Source of the DNA: Prochlorothrix sp035285005
Lineage (GTDB): Bacteria > Cyanobacteriota > Cyanobacteriia > Prochlorotrichales > Prochlorotrichaceae
NCBI GenBank assembly: GCA_035285005.1
Contig: JAYKIB010000158.1
Coordinates: 1-9,961, forward strand
Length of the DNA stretch: 9,961 bases
Reading direction: 5' to 3'
The position numbers were made by a program, and so were the translations under genes. The notes under the pieces were generated by a model. It worked only from the letters and a program-made list of their open reading frames with translations. It ran no database searches and was not told where the DNA came from. Shown one piece after another: positions 1 through 5,500 of this stretch; position 1 is the first letter of the stretch, and every line of letters starts with the position of its first letter.

Positions 1-2
1 AT

Positions 3-314
3 GATTGCTGGGGCATTGAGCAGGAACTCCTGGTGTGGTTTGACGCGGATGGTAACGTCCATGGCATCCCTGAGGTGACGCGGGAGGAGCTGCTGCGGGC
101 GCAACGACGCACGGAACGCGAACGGCAGCGGGCTGATGAATTAGAACGGGCGCTGGACACGGAACGACAACGGGCTGAGCAAGAAAAGCTGCGGGCTGAC
201 TCCACACAACAAGCGCTGGAAGCGGAACAACAACAAACACAACGACTCAACGACTATCTCCGTTCGCTGGGAGTAGACCCCGATAACCTACCCCCCTCAG
301 GTGATGTGAATTAG
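3..314 (+). CDS. C-terminal part of a probable Uma2-family (DUF820) protein, cut by the window start
   Basis: The reading frame is open from the left edge, so the start codon lies upstream. A GTG at 33 is in frame, but the residues before it (DCWGIEQELLVW) continue smoothly and suggest an internal position. What is visible is a short 'WFDADGN' stretch, then about 60 residues of Arg/Glu/Gln-rich, highly charged helix with repeated 'ERQRAD/ERQRAE' units (probable coiled coil). The protein ends with 'YLRSLGVDPDNLP', then TAG at 312-314. From memory, this ending is typical of cyanobacterial Uma2 proteins, which carry a PD-(D/E)XK-like nuclease fold followed by a coiled-coil tail. The nuclease core is outside the window, so the family call rests only on the tail. 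The cellular role of Uma2 proteins is poorly known; they are often multicopy in cyanobacteria. The stop lies 11 bp before a palindromic element. Confidence 0.6.
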   Translation, partial: DCWGIEQELLVWFDADGNVHGIPEVTREELLRAQRRTERERQRADELERALDTERQRAEQEKLRADSTQQALEAEQQQTQRLNDYLRSLGVDPDNLPPSGDVN

Positions 315-325
315 TTGTTCCCCTT

Positions 326-424
326 GGGCACCTCGATTAATGGGGTTGCGCGGCGCAGCCGCGCAACCCAACTCTGATTCTTACCTGGGTCACGGGGCAA
401 GAACTTGGATTTTTCGAGGTGCCC
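326..424 (-). repeat. MITE-like palindromic element, copy A (inverted orientation)
   Basis: The left end GGGCACCTCGATTAAT (326-341) pairs with CGAGGTGCCC at 415-424. A perfect 12-bp stem (343-354 with 358-369, loop GCA) lies next to the left end. Read on the minus strand, the order is end, variable AT-containing stretch with 'AATCAGAGTTGGG', hairpin, end. This is the same order as the copies at 3196 and 4073, so copy A is inverted relative to them. It begins 12 bp after the stop of the upstream Uma2-like gene and could act as a transcription stop, though it has no U tract. Confidence 0.8.
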
Positions 425-443
425 TCTTGTTCCCCTGTTCAGA

Positions 444-581
444 GGATGTTTGGAAACTTTGGTCAAGGGCCGTAGGCCCTTGCCGAATCCCCCTCAGTCC
501 CCCTTTTGAAGGGGGAAGAAGAGGTCGTCCCTTCAAAAAAAGGAGGGGGTAGGGGGGATTTTCTTAGGTTTCCAAACATCC
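444..581. repeat. Second type of small inverted-repeat element (MITE-like)
   Basis: Perfect 14-bp terminal inverted repeats GGATGTTTGGAAAC (444-457) and GTTTCCAAACATCC (568-581) enclose about 110 bp. Inside are a perfect 8-bp stem with loop GTA (464-471 with 475-482) and a 7-bp stem (499-505 with 509-515). Longer arms of the AATCCCCC / GGGGGATT type (486-494 with 551-560) are a pattern common in cyanobacterial intergenic repeats. No ORF is encoded. The right end lies 1 bp from the alr stop codon. A decayed relative is at 8763-8815. Confidence 0.75.
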
Positions 582-582
582 C

Positions 583-2067
583 CTAAGACACCTGCCTTTC
601 TAGGGATGTGGCCGATCGAACCGCAACCCGAGGTAACCGGTGCTTAAACCCACACAGGATCTCCCAGGGAATCGTCCCGATCGTCCCGGCCCAATCCTCT
701 GCTCCAATCCTGGCCGAACCCGATCGACCCAACAACGTCACCACATCCCCCGGCTCCACCAAATCCACCCCCGACACATCCAGCATCAACTGATCCATCG
801 TCACCGACCCCACCTGAGGCACCGTCTGCCCCCGCAATAAACCTTGCATCCGGTTCGACAAAAGCCGAGGCACCCCATCCGCATAGCCGATCGCCACCGT
901 CGCCACCCGCGTCTCCTTCTGGGCCACAAACCGGTAACCATAACTCACCCCCATCCCCGCCGCGATCGTCTTCACCTGGGTGACCCGCGCCTTCAGCTGG
1001 AGCACGGGCCGCAAGTCCAGCGGCGTAAAGGCCTGATCCTGCAAATGGGGCGCAGGGTAGAGACCATAGAGCAACAGCCCCACCCGCACCATATCGTAAT
1101 GGAGACCGGGGTCTAGTAAGGTCGCCGCAGAATTAGATAAATGCAGCCGACTAGGACAAATACCCAGGGCTTGCAACTCCGCCACGGCCTGATCAAACCG
1201 GCGTTTCTGCTCCCAGAGCATCGTCTGATCCAACTCATCCGCCGTGGCAAAGTGGGAATAAATACTGGCAATCTTGAGATGGGGCAACCGCTGCACCCAC
1301 TGAACAAACTCCACAGCCTCCGTCCAAGGTGCCCCCAGCCGAGACATCCCCGTGTCCAACTTGAGATGCACTGACAGAGCACGTTGATCGCCCACGGGTC
1401 GCCGCCCTTCGCCGCCCTCCAGCGTCTCCGAGAAAATTAACGCCTGCTTGGGGGTACAGAGGGTGGGCTGGATTTGCCACTGGGCGATCGCCTGAATTTC
1501 CGTGGGCGTGTGAACCGCCCCCAACAGCAGGATCGGCGCATTAATGCCAGCCCGCCGCAGTTCGATCCCCTCCGTCACCGTCGCCACACCCAGCCAGGTC
1601 GCCCCTGCTTGCAACACGGTTTGGGCCACCCCGATCGACCCATGACCGTAGGCATCCGCCTTCACCACTGCCAGTAAATCAGTTCCTTCCGCCAAAATTC
1701 CTCGAATTTGCCGCACATTATGGGCAAGAGCATCCAAATCCACCTCAACCCAGGCTCGCTGCCGGGGTAGAAAGTCCCAGTGCTGCTCCGATTGCAACTC
1801 TAGGCGAAAATTCCGCTCACTGGCGGGATACACCGCACCTTGGGCTTGCGCACCTTGGGCTTGCACACCTTGGGCTTGCCCACGTTGGACCTGTGTATCT
1901 TGGGTCTGCGCACCCTGGACCGGTGGCTCAGTAGCGGCTGTGGGGGTGGGATCCGTTGGCGACCCCAGCACCGACTGGGATTCCAGCCGAGACGTGGACT
2001 GGGCCTCAGGCCGAGACTCCGTGTGCGAGTCAAACTGCGAATCAGAAAAGGACTCGGATTGATGCAT
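583..2067 (-). CDS. alr: Alanine racemase with a repetitive N-terminal extension
   Basis: This is a PLP-dependent fold-III racemase that interconverts L- and D-alanine in the cytoplasm and supplies D-Ala for peptidoglycan. The signature 'AVVKADAYGHG' at about 133-143 holds the PLP lysine K136. 'MVRVGLLLYG' (326-335) carries the arginine expected to contact the PLP ring. 'GVSYGYRF' (373-380) holds the second catalytic base, Y376. 'VGSVTMDQ' (419-426) is the usual substrate-side motif. The family core starts at about residue 94 ('EQHWDFLPRQRAWVEVDL'), as in other cyanobacterial Alr proteins. The first ~90 residues are a Ser/Gln/Glu-rich, probably disordered extension with five-residue Gln/Ala/Gly repeats. 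The ATG at 2067 has only a weak upstream AAAGAA, and no stop codon separates extension and core. An internal start (GTG at codon 79 or TTG at codon 91) is possible and would give a normal-length enzyme of about 400-416 residues. The TAG stop lies beside the inverted-repeat element ending at 581. Confidence 0.95.
   Translation of the reverse strand: MHQSESFSDSQFDSHTESRPEAQSTSRLESQSVLGSPTDPTPTAATEPPVQGAQTQDTQVQRGQAQGVQAQGAQAQGAVYPASERNFRLELQSEQHWDFLPRQRAWVEVDLDALAHNVRQIRGILAEGTDLLAVVKADAYGHGSIGVAQTVLQAGATWLGVATVTEGIELRRAGINAPILLLGAVHTPTEIQAIAQWQIQPTLCTPKQALIFSETLEGGEGRRPVGDQRALSVHLKLDTGMSRLGAPWTEAVEFVQWVQRLPHLKIASIYSHFATADELDQTMLWEQKRRFDQAVAELQALGICPSRLHLSNSAATLLDPGLHYDMVRVGLLLYGLYPAPHLQDQAFTPLDLRPVLQLKARVTQVKTIAAGMGVSYGYRFVAQKETRVATVAIGYADGVPRLLSNRMQGLLRGQTVPQVGSVTMDQLMLDVSGVDLVEPGDVVTLLGRSGSARIGAEDWAGTIGTIPWEILCGFKHRLPRVAVRSATSLERQVS
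1834..1923 (-). repeat. Six 15-bp tandem repeats inside the alr N-terminal extension
   Basis: Six consecutive 15-bp units run from 1834 to 1923. The first three on the plus strand are nearly identical (CGCACCTTGGGCTTG, twice exact, then one base different) and the last three are increasingly diverged. On the coding strand they give a pentapeptide pattern QxQxx (QTQDT, QVQRG, QAQGV, QAQGA) covering about residues 49-78. The gradient of divergence suggests recent expansion at the core-proximal end. Confidence 0.85.
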
Positions 2068-2321
2068 AGCGTTCTTTAAGATCAGGCAAGGGGCAGTTCG
2101 GGCAGGGCACAGTCAATCAAGGGGCGGGTCAGCAAAGGGCAAGGGACAGGCGACGAGATTGGGACTCACGTTACAACGGGTGGGTCCGTTGACAGCGATC
2201 GCGGGTCCGGCTCCAAGTTAGCCTGCAGTGTAAGCCCTGATCTTCCCCTTGGCAACTCTTCCCATCAATCTGCGTCAAAATCTGCTGTCTGTGCAATTCT
2301 TAGCCGAATTTTCCTGTTGTA
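2068..2321. other. Intergenic region upstream of alr
   Basis: This stretch of about 250 bp holds imperfect short repeats of the type CAAGGGGC / CAAAGGGCAAGGGACAGG (2084-2150). It also has a small hairpin CAACGG-GTGGGT-CCGTTG at about 2174-2191 and one HIP1 octamer at 2195-2202. It must contain the alr promoter on the minus strand, but I see no convincing -35/-10 pair. Confidence 0.5.
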
Positions 2322-2347
2322 GGGAACCCCGATTAATCGAGGTGCCC
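2322..2347. repeat. Collapsed copy of the palindromic element (ends only)
   Basis: An exact 16-mer ATTAATCGAGGTGCCC (2332-2347) is joined directly to a diverged opposite end, GGGAACCCCGATTAAT (2322-2337, overlapping at ATTAAT). The result is a 26-bp near-palindrome with no internal hairpin. Its right boundary base is also the last base of the pilD stop codon on the minus strand. Confidence 0.75.
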
Positions 2348-3150
2348 TATAGACCAAGCCAGTGAAAGTAGAGTGTCCAGAGTTGGGGCCCTACCAAAGC
2401 ACTGAGCAGTCCCCCCAGGGCCAGGAAGGGACCAAAGGGAAATTTCTGCTGTCGATCAAGACGACCCAGCAGTTGCAGTCCCATCACGGCGATCGTCCCC
2501 GTCAAGGCTGCTAGAAAAATCGCCAACACCAGCCCTAGCCAGCCCAGCCATGCCCCCATCATGGCCGCTAAATGGGGATCCCCACTGCCCAAGGCTTCTT
2601 TCCCCAGCCACAGGCTCACCCCCTTACCAGGTAACTCCAGTAACCAAATCCCCACCACTGCACCGATCGCCCCCCCCATAAAGCCCTGAATGATGCCGCT
2701 CACCGTGCCCAGGGCCAACCAGCCCAAGCCAGCTTGGAAGAACAAGCCCAGGATCAATCCCGATCGAGTCAGCGCCCCCGGTAGGGTCATGGTGTCCCAA
2801 TCAATCAAGGCGAGGGCCAGGAGCCAAGCGGCAAACAGCCAATAGCCTAGGGTGTAGCTGGAAAACTGGAAGAGGGCAAAGATGACCCAAAACAGGAGAG
2901 CCGTAGCTGTTTCCACGAGGGGATAACGGAGTGCGATCGCGGTGTGGCAATGGCGACAGCGCCCCCGCAGCCACAGCCAGCCCACGATCGGTACGTTCTC
3001 TGTGGGGCCAAGGCGATGGTGACAGCGGGGGCAGTGGGAGGGTGGAAAGATCAAGGATTCGCCCGCCGGAATCCGGTACACCACCACATTGAGAAAACTA
3101 CCAATACAGGCCCCGAGGAGGAAGGCCAGGGCGCTAGCGGTCCAAAACAC
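2347..3150 (-). CDS. pilD: Prepilin peptidase / leader methyltransferase (A24 family, PilD type)
   Basis: This inner-membrane aspartic protease cleaves, and usually N-methylates, type IV prepilins, which cyanobacteria need for pilus assembly, motility and DNA uptake. The N-terminal 'GACIGSFLNVVVYRIP' is the classic start of the family's cytoplasmic methyltransferase region. That region carries a four-cysteine zinc site (C40, C43, C65, C68). The catalytic aspartates are D117 in 'ALIDWDT' and D191 in 'GSGDPHLAAMMGAW'. Several hydrophobic membrane segments follow, and 'FPFGPFLALGG' (237-247) is a conserved late motif. The length of 267 residues is normal. The residue two after the GxGD aspartate is His rather than the more common Lys. 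The start is GTG at 3148-3150 with AGGT 7 bp upstream. The stop TAG abuts a repeat. Nearby genes show no obvious pilus link, so this is probably a stand-alone gene. Confidence 0.95.
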   Translation of the reverse strand: MFWTASALAFLLGACIGSFLNVVVYRIPAGESLIFPPSHCPRCHHRLGPTENVPIVGWLWLRGRCRHCHTAIALRYPLVETATALLFWVIFALFQFSSYTLGYWLFAAWLLALALIDWDTMTLPGALTRSGLILGLFFQAGLGWLALGTVSGIIQGFMGGAIGAVVGIWLLELPGKGVSLWLGKEALGSGDPHLAAMMGAWLGWLGLVLAIFLAALTGTIAVMGLQLLGRLDRQQKFPFGPFLALGGLLSALVGPQLWTLYFHWLGL

Positions 3151-3176
3151 GACGTTACCTAGGACAAAAACTAGAG

Positions 3177-3192
3177 GACACCTAGATTAATC
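3177..3192 (+). repeat. Decayed end of the palindromic element
   Basis: GGACACCTAGATTAAT matches the element end GGGCACCTCGATTAAT at 14 of 16 positions. It lies immediately before the intact copy at 3196, so it looks like the remnant of an earlier insertion at the same spot, just upstream of pilD. Confidence 0.55.
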
Positions 3193-3195
3193 AAT

Positions 3196-3295
3196 GGGCA
3201 CCTCGATTAATCCGAGTTTTTGGAAGACAACCCACGCAAAAATCAGGGTTTGGGTTGGGCGGCTGCGCCGCCCAACCCAATTAATCGAAGTGCCC
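3196..3295 (+). repeat. MITE-like palindromic element, copy C (complete)
   Basis: This is the best complete copy, 100 bp long. The left end is an exact GGGCACCTCGATTAAT (3196-3211) and the right end ATTAATCGAAGTGCCC (3280-3295) has one change. A perfect 14-bp stem (3250-3263 with 3267-3280, loop TGC) sits against the right end. CAAT is found immediately on both sides (3192-3195 and 3296-3299), which could be a 4-bp target duplication. The element lies between the divergently read ends of no gene pair: pilD starts to its left and the proline-rich gene ends to its right, both on the minus strand. Confidence 0.85.
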
Positions 3296-3379
3296 CAATA
3301 GGCGTGGACGATCGGCCACGCAAACATCAGGGCTTGGTGGGGGCGGCTTCGCCCCCCCACCCATAAATCAAGGCAACCT
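3296..3379 (+). repeat. Decayed tandem copy of the palindromic element
   Basis: This stretch follows copy C directly and repeats its inner sequence ('CACGCAAACATCAGGG', compare 'CACGCAAAAATCAGGG' at 3232). A GC-rich hairpin with one bulged base follows (about 3338-3362). It closes with ATAAATCAAGGCAACC (3363-3378), a diverged right end. Its left end is missing or fused with copy C. The right boundary overlaps the stop codon of the next minus-strand gene. Confidence 0.6.
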
Positions 3380-3842
3380 AGACTAACTCTGACTGGATTT
3401 GCTCCAGGGGAATCAAACATTCCTGGGGGAGGAGGATAGGACGTTTGCCGAAGATGAGTTTGCCTCGGTAGTTGTAGCGATTGATGGCAATACCCATGGG
3501 CCGATCGACCACATCCGGGTGGACTTCATAAAACTGGCGATAGAGATGCCGAGCGGCGCGGAGAAGACTGGGATCCATGAGGTAAGAGGACTGGGGGGGA
3601 GGCGCACTCGGGTAGGCCCCAGCCGCAACGCCCGAGTCAGAACCATGGGCGTATCCTCCCGCAGCATAGGAAGAAGGTGGCGACGCTAGGGAGGGAGAAA
3701 TTGGGGATTGGGCGGTCACAGGCCGCTGTAAGGGAGGCTGGGGGAATTGTTGCGGAAATTGGGGCGCTGGGTGCCCTGTTGCGTGATGCGGTGGCCCCGC
3801 AGGGGGGGGGCTTGTTTCAGTTGGGTATTGTGTGTAAACCAC
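3378..3842 (-). CDS. Proline-rich protein with a conserved-looking C-terminal segment, function unknown
   Basis: I do not recognise this family. The 154-residue product has two parts. Residues 1-87 are rich in Pro, Gln, Ser and Gly and are probably disordered. Residues 88-154 are compositionally normal and look folded, with 'LLRAARHLYRQFYEVHPDVVDRPMG' as a likely helix and then a 'NRYNYRGK...FGKRPILLPQE' segment suggesting beta strands. There is no signal peptide or membrane segment. The start is GTG at 3840-3842, supported by a strong purine-rich site AGGGAGAGG 4 bp upstream; an internal ATG at codon 89 has none. A run of nine C on the coding strand (3802-3810) encodes the PPP at residues 12-14 and is a potential slippage site. 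The TAG stop sits at the edge of a decayed repeat. The low-complexity half would be expected to vary among relatives. Confidence 0.7.
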   Translation of the reverse strand: MVYTQYPTETSPPPAGPPHHATGHPAPQFPQQFPQPPLQRPVTAQSPISPSLASPPSSYAAGGYAHGSDSGVAAGAYPSAPPPQSSYLMDPSLLRAARHLYRQFYEVHPDVVDRPMGIAINRYNYRGKLIFGKRPILLPQECLIPLEQIQSELV

Positions 3843-3846
3843 GTCG

Positions 3847-3855
3847 CCTCTCCCT
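3847..3855 (-). promoter_or_regulatory. Ribosome binding site for the proline-rich gene
   Basis: AGGGAGAGG on the minus strand ends 4 bp before the GTG at 3842. It is the strongest Shine-Dalgarno-like site among the minus-strand genes here and decides the start in favour of the full-length reading frame. Confidence 0.6.
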
Positions 3856-4072
3856 ATCTACGGTCCATTGGATATCCGCTTGGAAAGTTTGCACCTCAGT
3901 GTATCTGACCTTGGCTAGATTGGCCACTCTGAATCATCGCTCGGTTGTTCTGGACCCATTTGGGTCGTGAATTCGCGGCACAGCGGGGAATTTCTGGCTT
4001 TACCTGGTCCCAATGTCGCGGCTGAACACTGGAGATCGTCACCCAAGGAGACCGTCTCCGCAGCCCCCTGGG
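3856..4072. other. Intergenic region upstream of the proline-rich gene
   Basis: About 215 bp with no credible coding frame. It has a small hairpin GACCC-ATTT-GGGTC at 3953-3966 and a second, GGAGA-CCG-TCTCC, near 4048-4060. It presumably holds the minus-strand promoter of the proline-rich gene, but I see no clear consensus boxes. Confidence 0.4.
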
Positions 4073-4171
4073 GGGCATCTCGATTCATTCAAATTTTCAC
4101 CGCAGTACCCACGGCAGAATCAGGGTTGGGTTGGGCGGCGAAGCCGCGCAACCCAATTAATCAAGGTGCCC
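4073..4171 (+). repeat. MITE-like palindromic element, copy D
   Basis: The element is 99 bp long. The left end GGGCATCTCGATTCAT (4073-4088) has two changes and the right end ATTAATCAAGGTGCCC (4156-4171) has one. The hairpin 4128-4139 with 4143-4154 (loop GAA) has one mismatch. The inner segment CCGCAGTACCCACGGCAG matches the copy at 9886 except for one base, so these two copies are the closest pair by eye. Confidence 0.8.
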
Positions 4172-4233
4172 TGTGGAAATAACTGTAGAAACCTTGCGAT
4201 ACCAGAGTTACACGCCTGCCCCAGCTGTAGGAG

Positions 4234-4292
4234 CTAGGGGTTGTATCCCTGACTCTGAGGGCAGTCTAGGCTTATATGATGACAGCCCCTAG
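4234..4292 (-). terminator. Nested inverted repeat at the 3' end of the 4289-5152 gene, possible terminator
   Basis: CTAGGGGTTGT (4234-4244) pairs with ACAGCCCCTAG (4282-4292) with a single mismatch that would be a G-U pair in one RNA strand. The 37-bp interior contains a smaller CCCT...AGGG hairpin (4247-4261). The right arm includes the stop codon of the minus-strand gene. There is no U tract, so a terminator role is only a guess; it could equally be a relic of a small repeat. Confidence 0.35.
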
Positions 4293-5152
4293 TTGAAAAC
4301 TTCTCGATCGGTTTGAGCGGCCTGTTCCACCTTAGCGATCGCTTGACGGGCCACATCACGCCAGGGGGGATTGGGACCAAAGTGATGCATAACCTGAATA
4401 CCCTGGCTATAGACCCGACAGGTGACGTTACCTGGACCCTGGAAGGGCACCACCTCTAAAGAAAGCGGGGAATGTAATTGCTGGACTTCCAAGCTAGCTA
4501 GGGCTAGTAATAGAGCTTTACTAAAAGCGCTACTGTAGTCGGCTTCCAGACAATAGGGTCGATCGGCCCGGACATAAAACCGGAGTTTCCACAGATCCCT
4601 GCAATGCACAAATTCTAGATGCTGGGCCCTACAGACTAAAACCGGTGTTGGGATCAAAACGGGCTGTTGGTCTTTGCTATCCCGGTAGTACCAAGTGGAT
4701 CCTTCGACCCCATCACAATAAATGACCTGGTGCAGTACTTCATCACTAAATCCTAGGGAATTTTGCTGGGAAAAGTAGGCGGATATGGTCTCCAGGGATC
4801 GAACAATCCGGGTCATGTGTTGACTACTCCTCTCACCGCCAGGGGGCGCAGTAGACCGGGGAGGGCCGTTGGGGCGGACTAAGGCTGAGGGAGACGGGCT
4901 GGGGCTACTGTGATGACGTTGATTATGGTAATCAGACTCGGCTTGGATCCTGATGGATTCCATGTCATGAACGAGGTACTGATCCCCACCCAGTGCGTTG
5001 TGCATAGCATCTTGGGCCAGAAGTGCTTCGTTGATTTTTGCGATCAGGTTAATGGCGGTCTCGTCTGTAACTGCCTGTTGCTCATAGCAGATTTTGAGAA
5101 GCTGGTTCAGTTCCAGTGGGTTCAGGTTCAGCGTACAGTCTTCCTTCGTCAT
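4289..5152 (-). CDS. Unknown protein, paralogue 1 of a duplicated pair
   Basis: I do not recognise this family. The 287 residues divide into three parts. Residues 1-55 form a helical segment ('LELNQLLKICYEQQAVTDETAINLIAKI' region). Residues 56-115 are a low-complexity linker with alternating Ser-Pro. Residues 117-278 are a conserved domain containing 'YCDGVEGSTWYYRD', 'DLWKLRFYVRADRPYCLEADY', 'FSKALLLALASLE' and 'HHFGPNPPWRDVARQAI'. There is no signal peptide or membrane segment, so a cytoplasmic location is likely. The gene at 8851-9807 encodes a close paralogue with the same three-part plan, and the conserved domain is roughly three-quarters identical by eye. The match of both N-termini supports the ATG at 5152. 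No clear Shine-Dalgarno site precedes it. Identical 20-bp stretches in the two genes (for example 4682-4701 and 9258-9277) point to recent duplication or gene conversion. Confidence 0.75.
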   Translation of the reverse strand: MTKEDCTLNLNPLELNQLLKICYEQQAVTDETAINLIAKINEALLAQDAMHNALGGDQYLVHDMESIRIQAESDYHNQRHHSSPSPSPSALVRPNGPPRSTAPPGGERSSQHMTRIVRSLETISAYFSQQNSLGFSDEVLHQVIYCDGVEGSTWYYRDSKDQQPVLIPTPVLVCRAQHLEFVHCRDLWKLRFYVRADRPYCLEADYSSAFSKALLLALASLEVQQLHSPLSLEVVPFQGPGNVTCRVYSQGIQVMHHFGPNPPWRDVARQAIAKVEQAAQTDREVFN

Positions 5153-5403
5153 TATTCTGTATCAGAGGGTGAGCTTAAGACGTGAGGCTGGTCAGCACAA
5201 CAGTGATCAGCTTTTTCAGGCGCAGGGATTAAAATATTTCGCTATTCTGGCAAGATATATCCAGCACAACCAGTATTAGACGCCATAAAGATAATTTTTT
5301 GCGAGATTTATTCACTTAGCGTACTGAGAGCTGCTTAAAACAGCATCCGAGAACCTACTACACTTCCTAACAACGCTTTCCCAGAATCCACTGAGCCTCT
5401 TTT
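5153..5403. other. Intergenic, AT-richer region upstream of paralogue 1
   Basis: About 250 bp whose central part (about 5225-5340) is clearly more AT-rich than its surroundings, as expected for the promoter of the minus-strand gene starting at 5152. I cannot pick a convincing -35/-10 pair. No ORF or RNA gene is visible. Confidence 0.4.
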
Positions 5404-5461
5404 GGGCACCTCAAAAAAACCAAGTTTCCCGCCCCATGCAACCCAATTCCCTGAGGTGCCC
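5404..5461 (+). repeat. Internally deleted copy of the palindromic element (copy E)
   Basis: GGGCACCTCA (5404-5413) pairs exactly with TGAGGTGCCC (5452-5461). The interior keeps the 'CCAAGTTTCCCGCCCC' segment, also seen in inverted copy A, and a 'GCAACCCAATT' remnant of the 3' hairpin arm. The hairpin itself is lost, leaving 58 bp instead of about 100. Confidence 0.7.
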
Positions 5462-5464
5462 CCT

Positions 5465-5500
5465 TGAGCACCTCGGGAAATGAAGATTAATCAGGGTGCA
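5465..5500 (+). repeat. Decayed short copy of the palindromic element at a gene end
   Basis: GAGCACCTCG at 5465-5474 and ATTAATCAGGGTGC at 5486-5499 resemble the two element ends with only a few bases between them. The right part overlaps the coding region of the minus-strand membrane protein and contains its TAA stop (5487-5489). Confidence 0.55.

Noticed and set aside
340..552. Plus-strand frame of 70 codons
   Set aside because: It lies wholly across the two palindromic elements, and its sequence is explained by their hairpins and C/G runs.
608..1116. Plus-strand frames opposite alr
   Set aside because: They are antisense shadows of a clearly recognised gene; the His/Arg/Pro-rich translations are typical of the wrong strand in GC-rich DNA.
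3177..3379. CRISPR-like array of repeats between pilD and the proline-rich gene
   Set aside because: Units are palindromic, unequal and decayed with no uniform spacers, and no cas genes are nearby.
3967..4237. Plus-strand frames between the proline-rich gene and paralogue 1
   Set aside because: They consist mostly of element copy D and intergenic sequence, with no homology or ribosome binding site.
326..5461. General target-site duplications around the palindromic elements
   Set aside because: Only copy C shows a matching CAAT on both sides; the other copies lack a clear duplication, so one 4-bp match may be chance.
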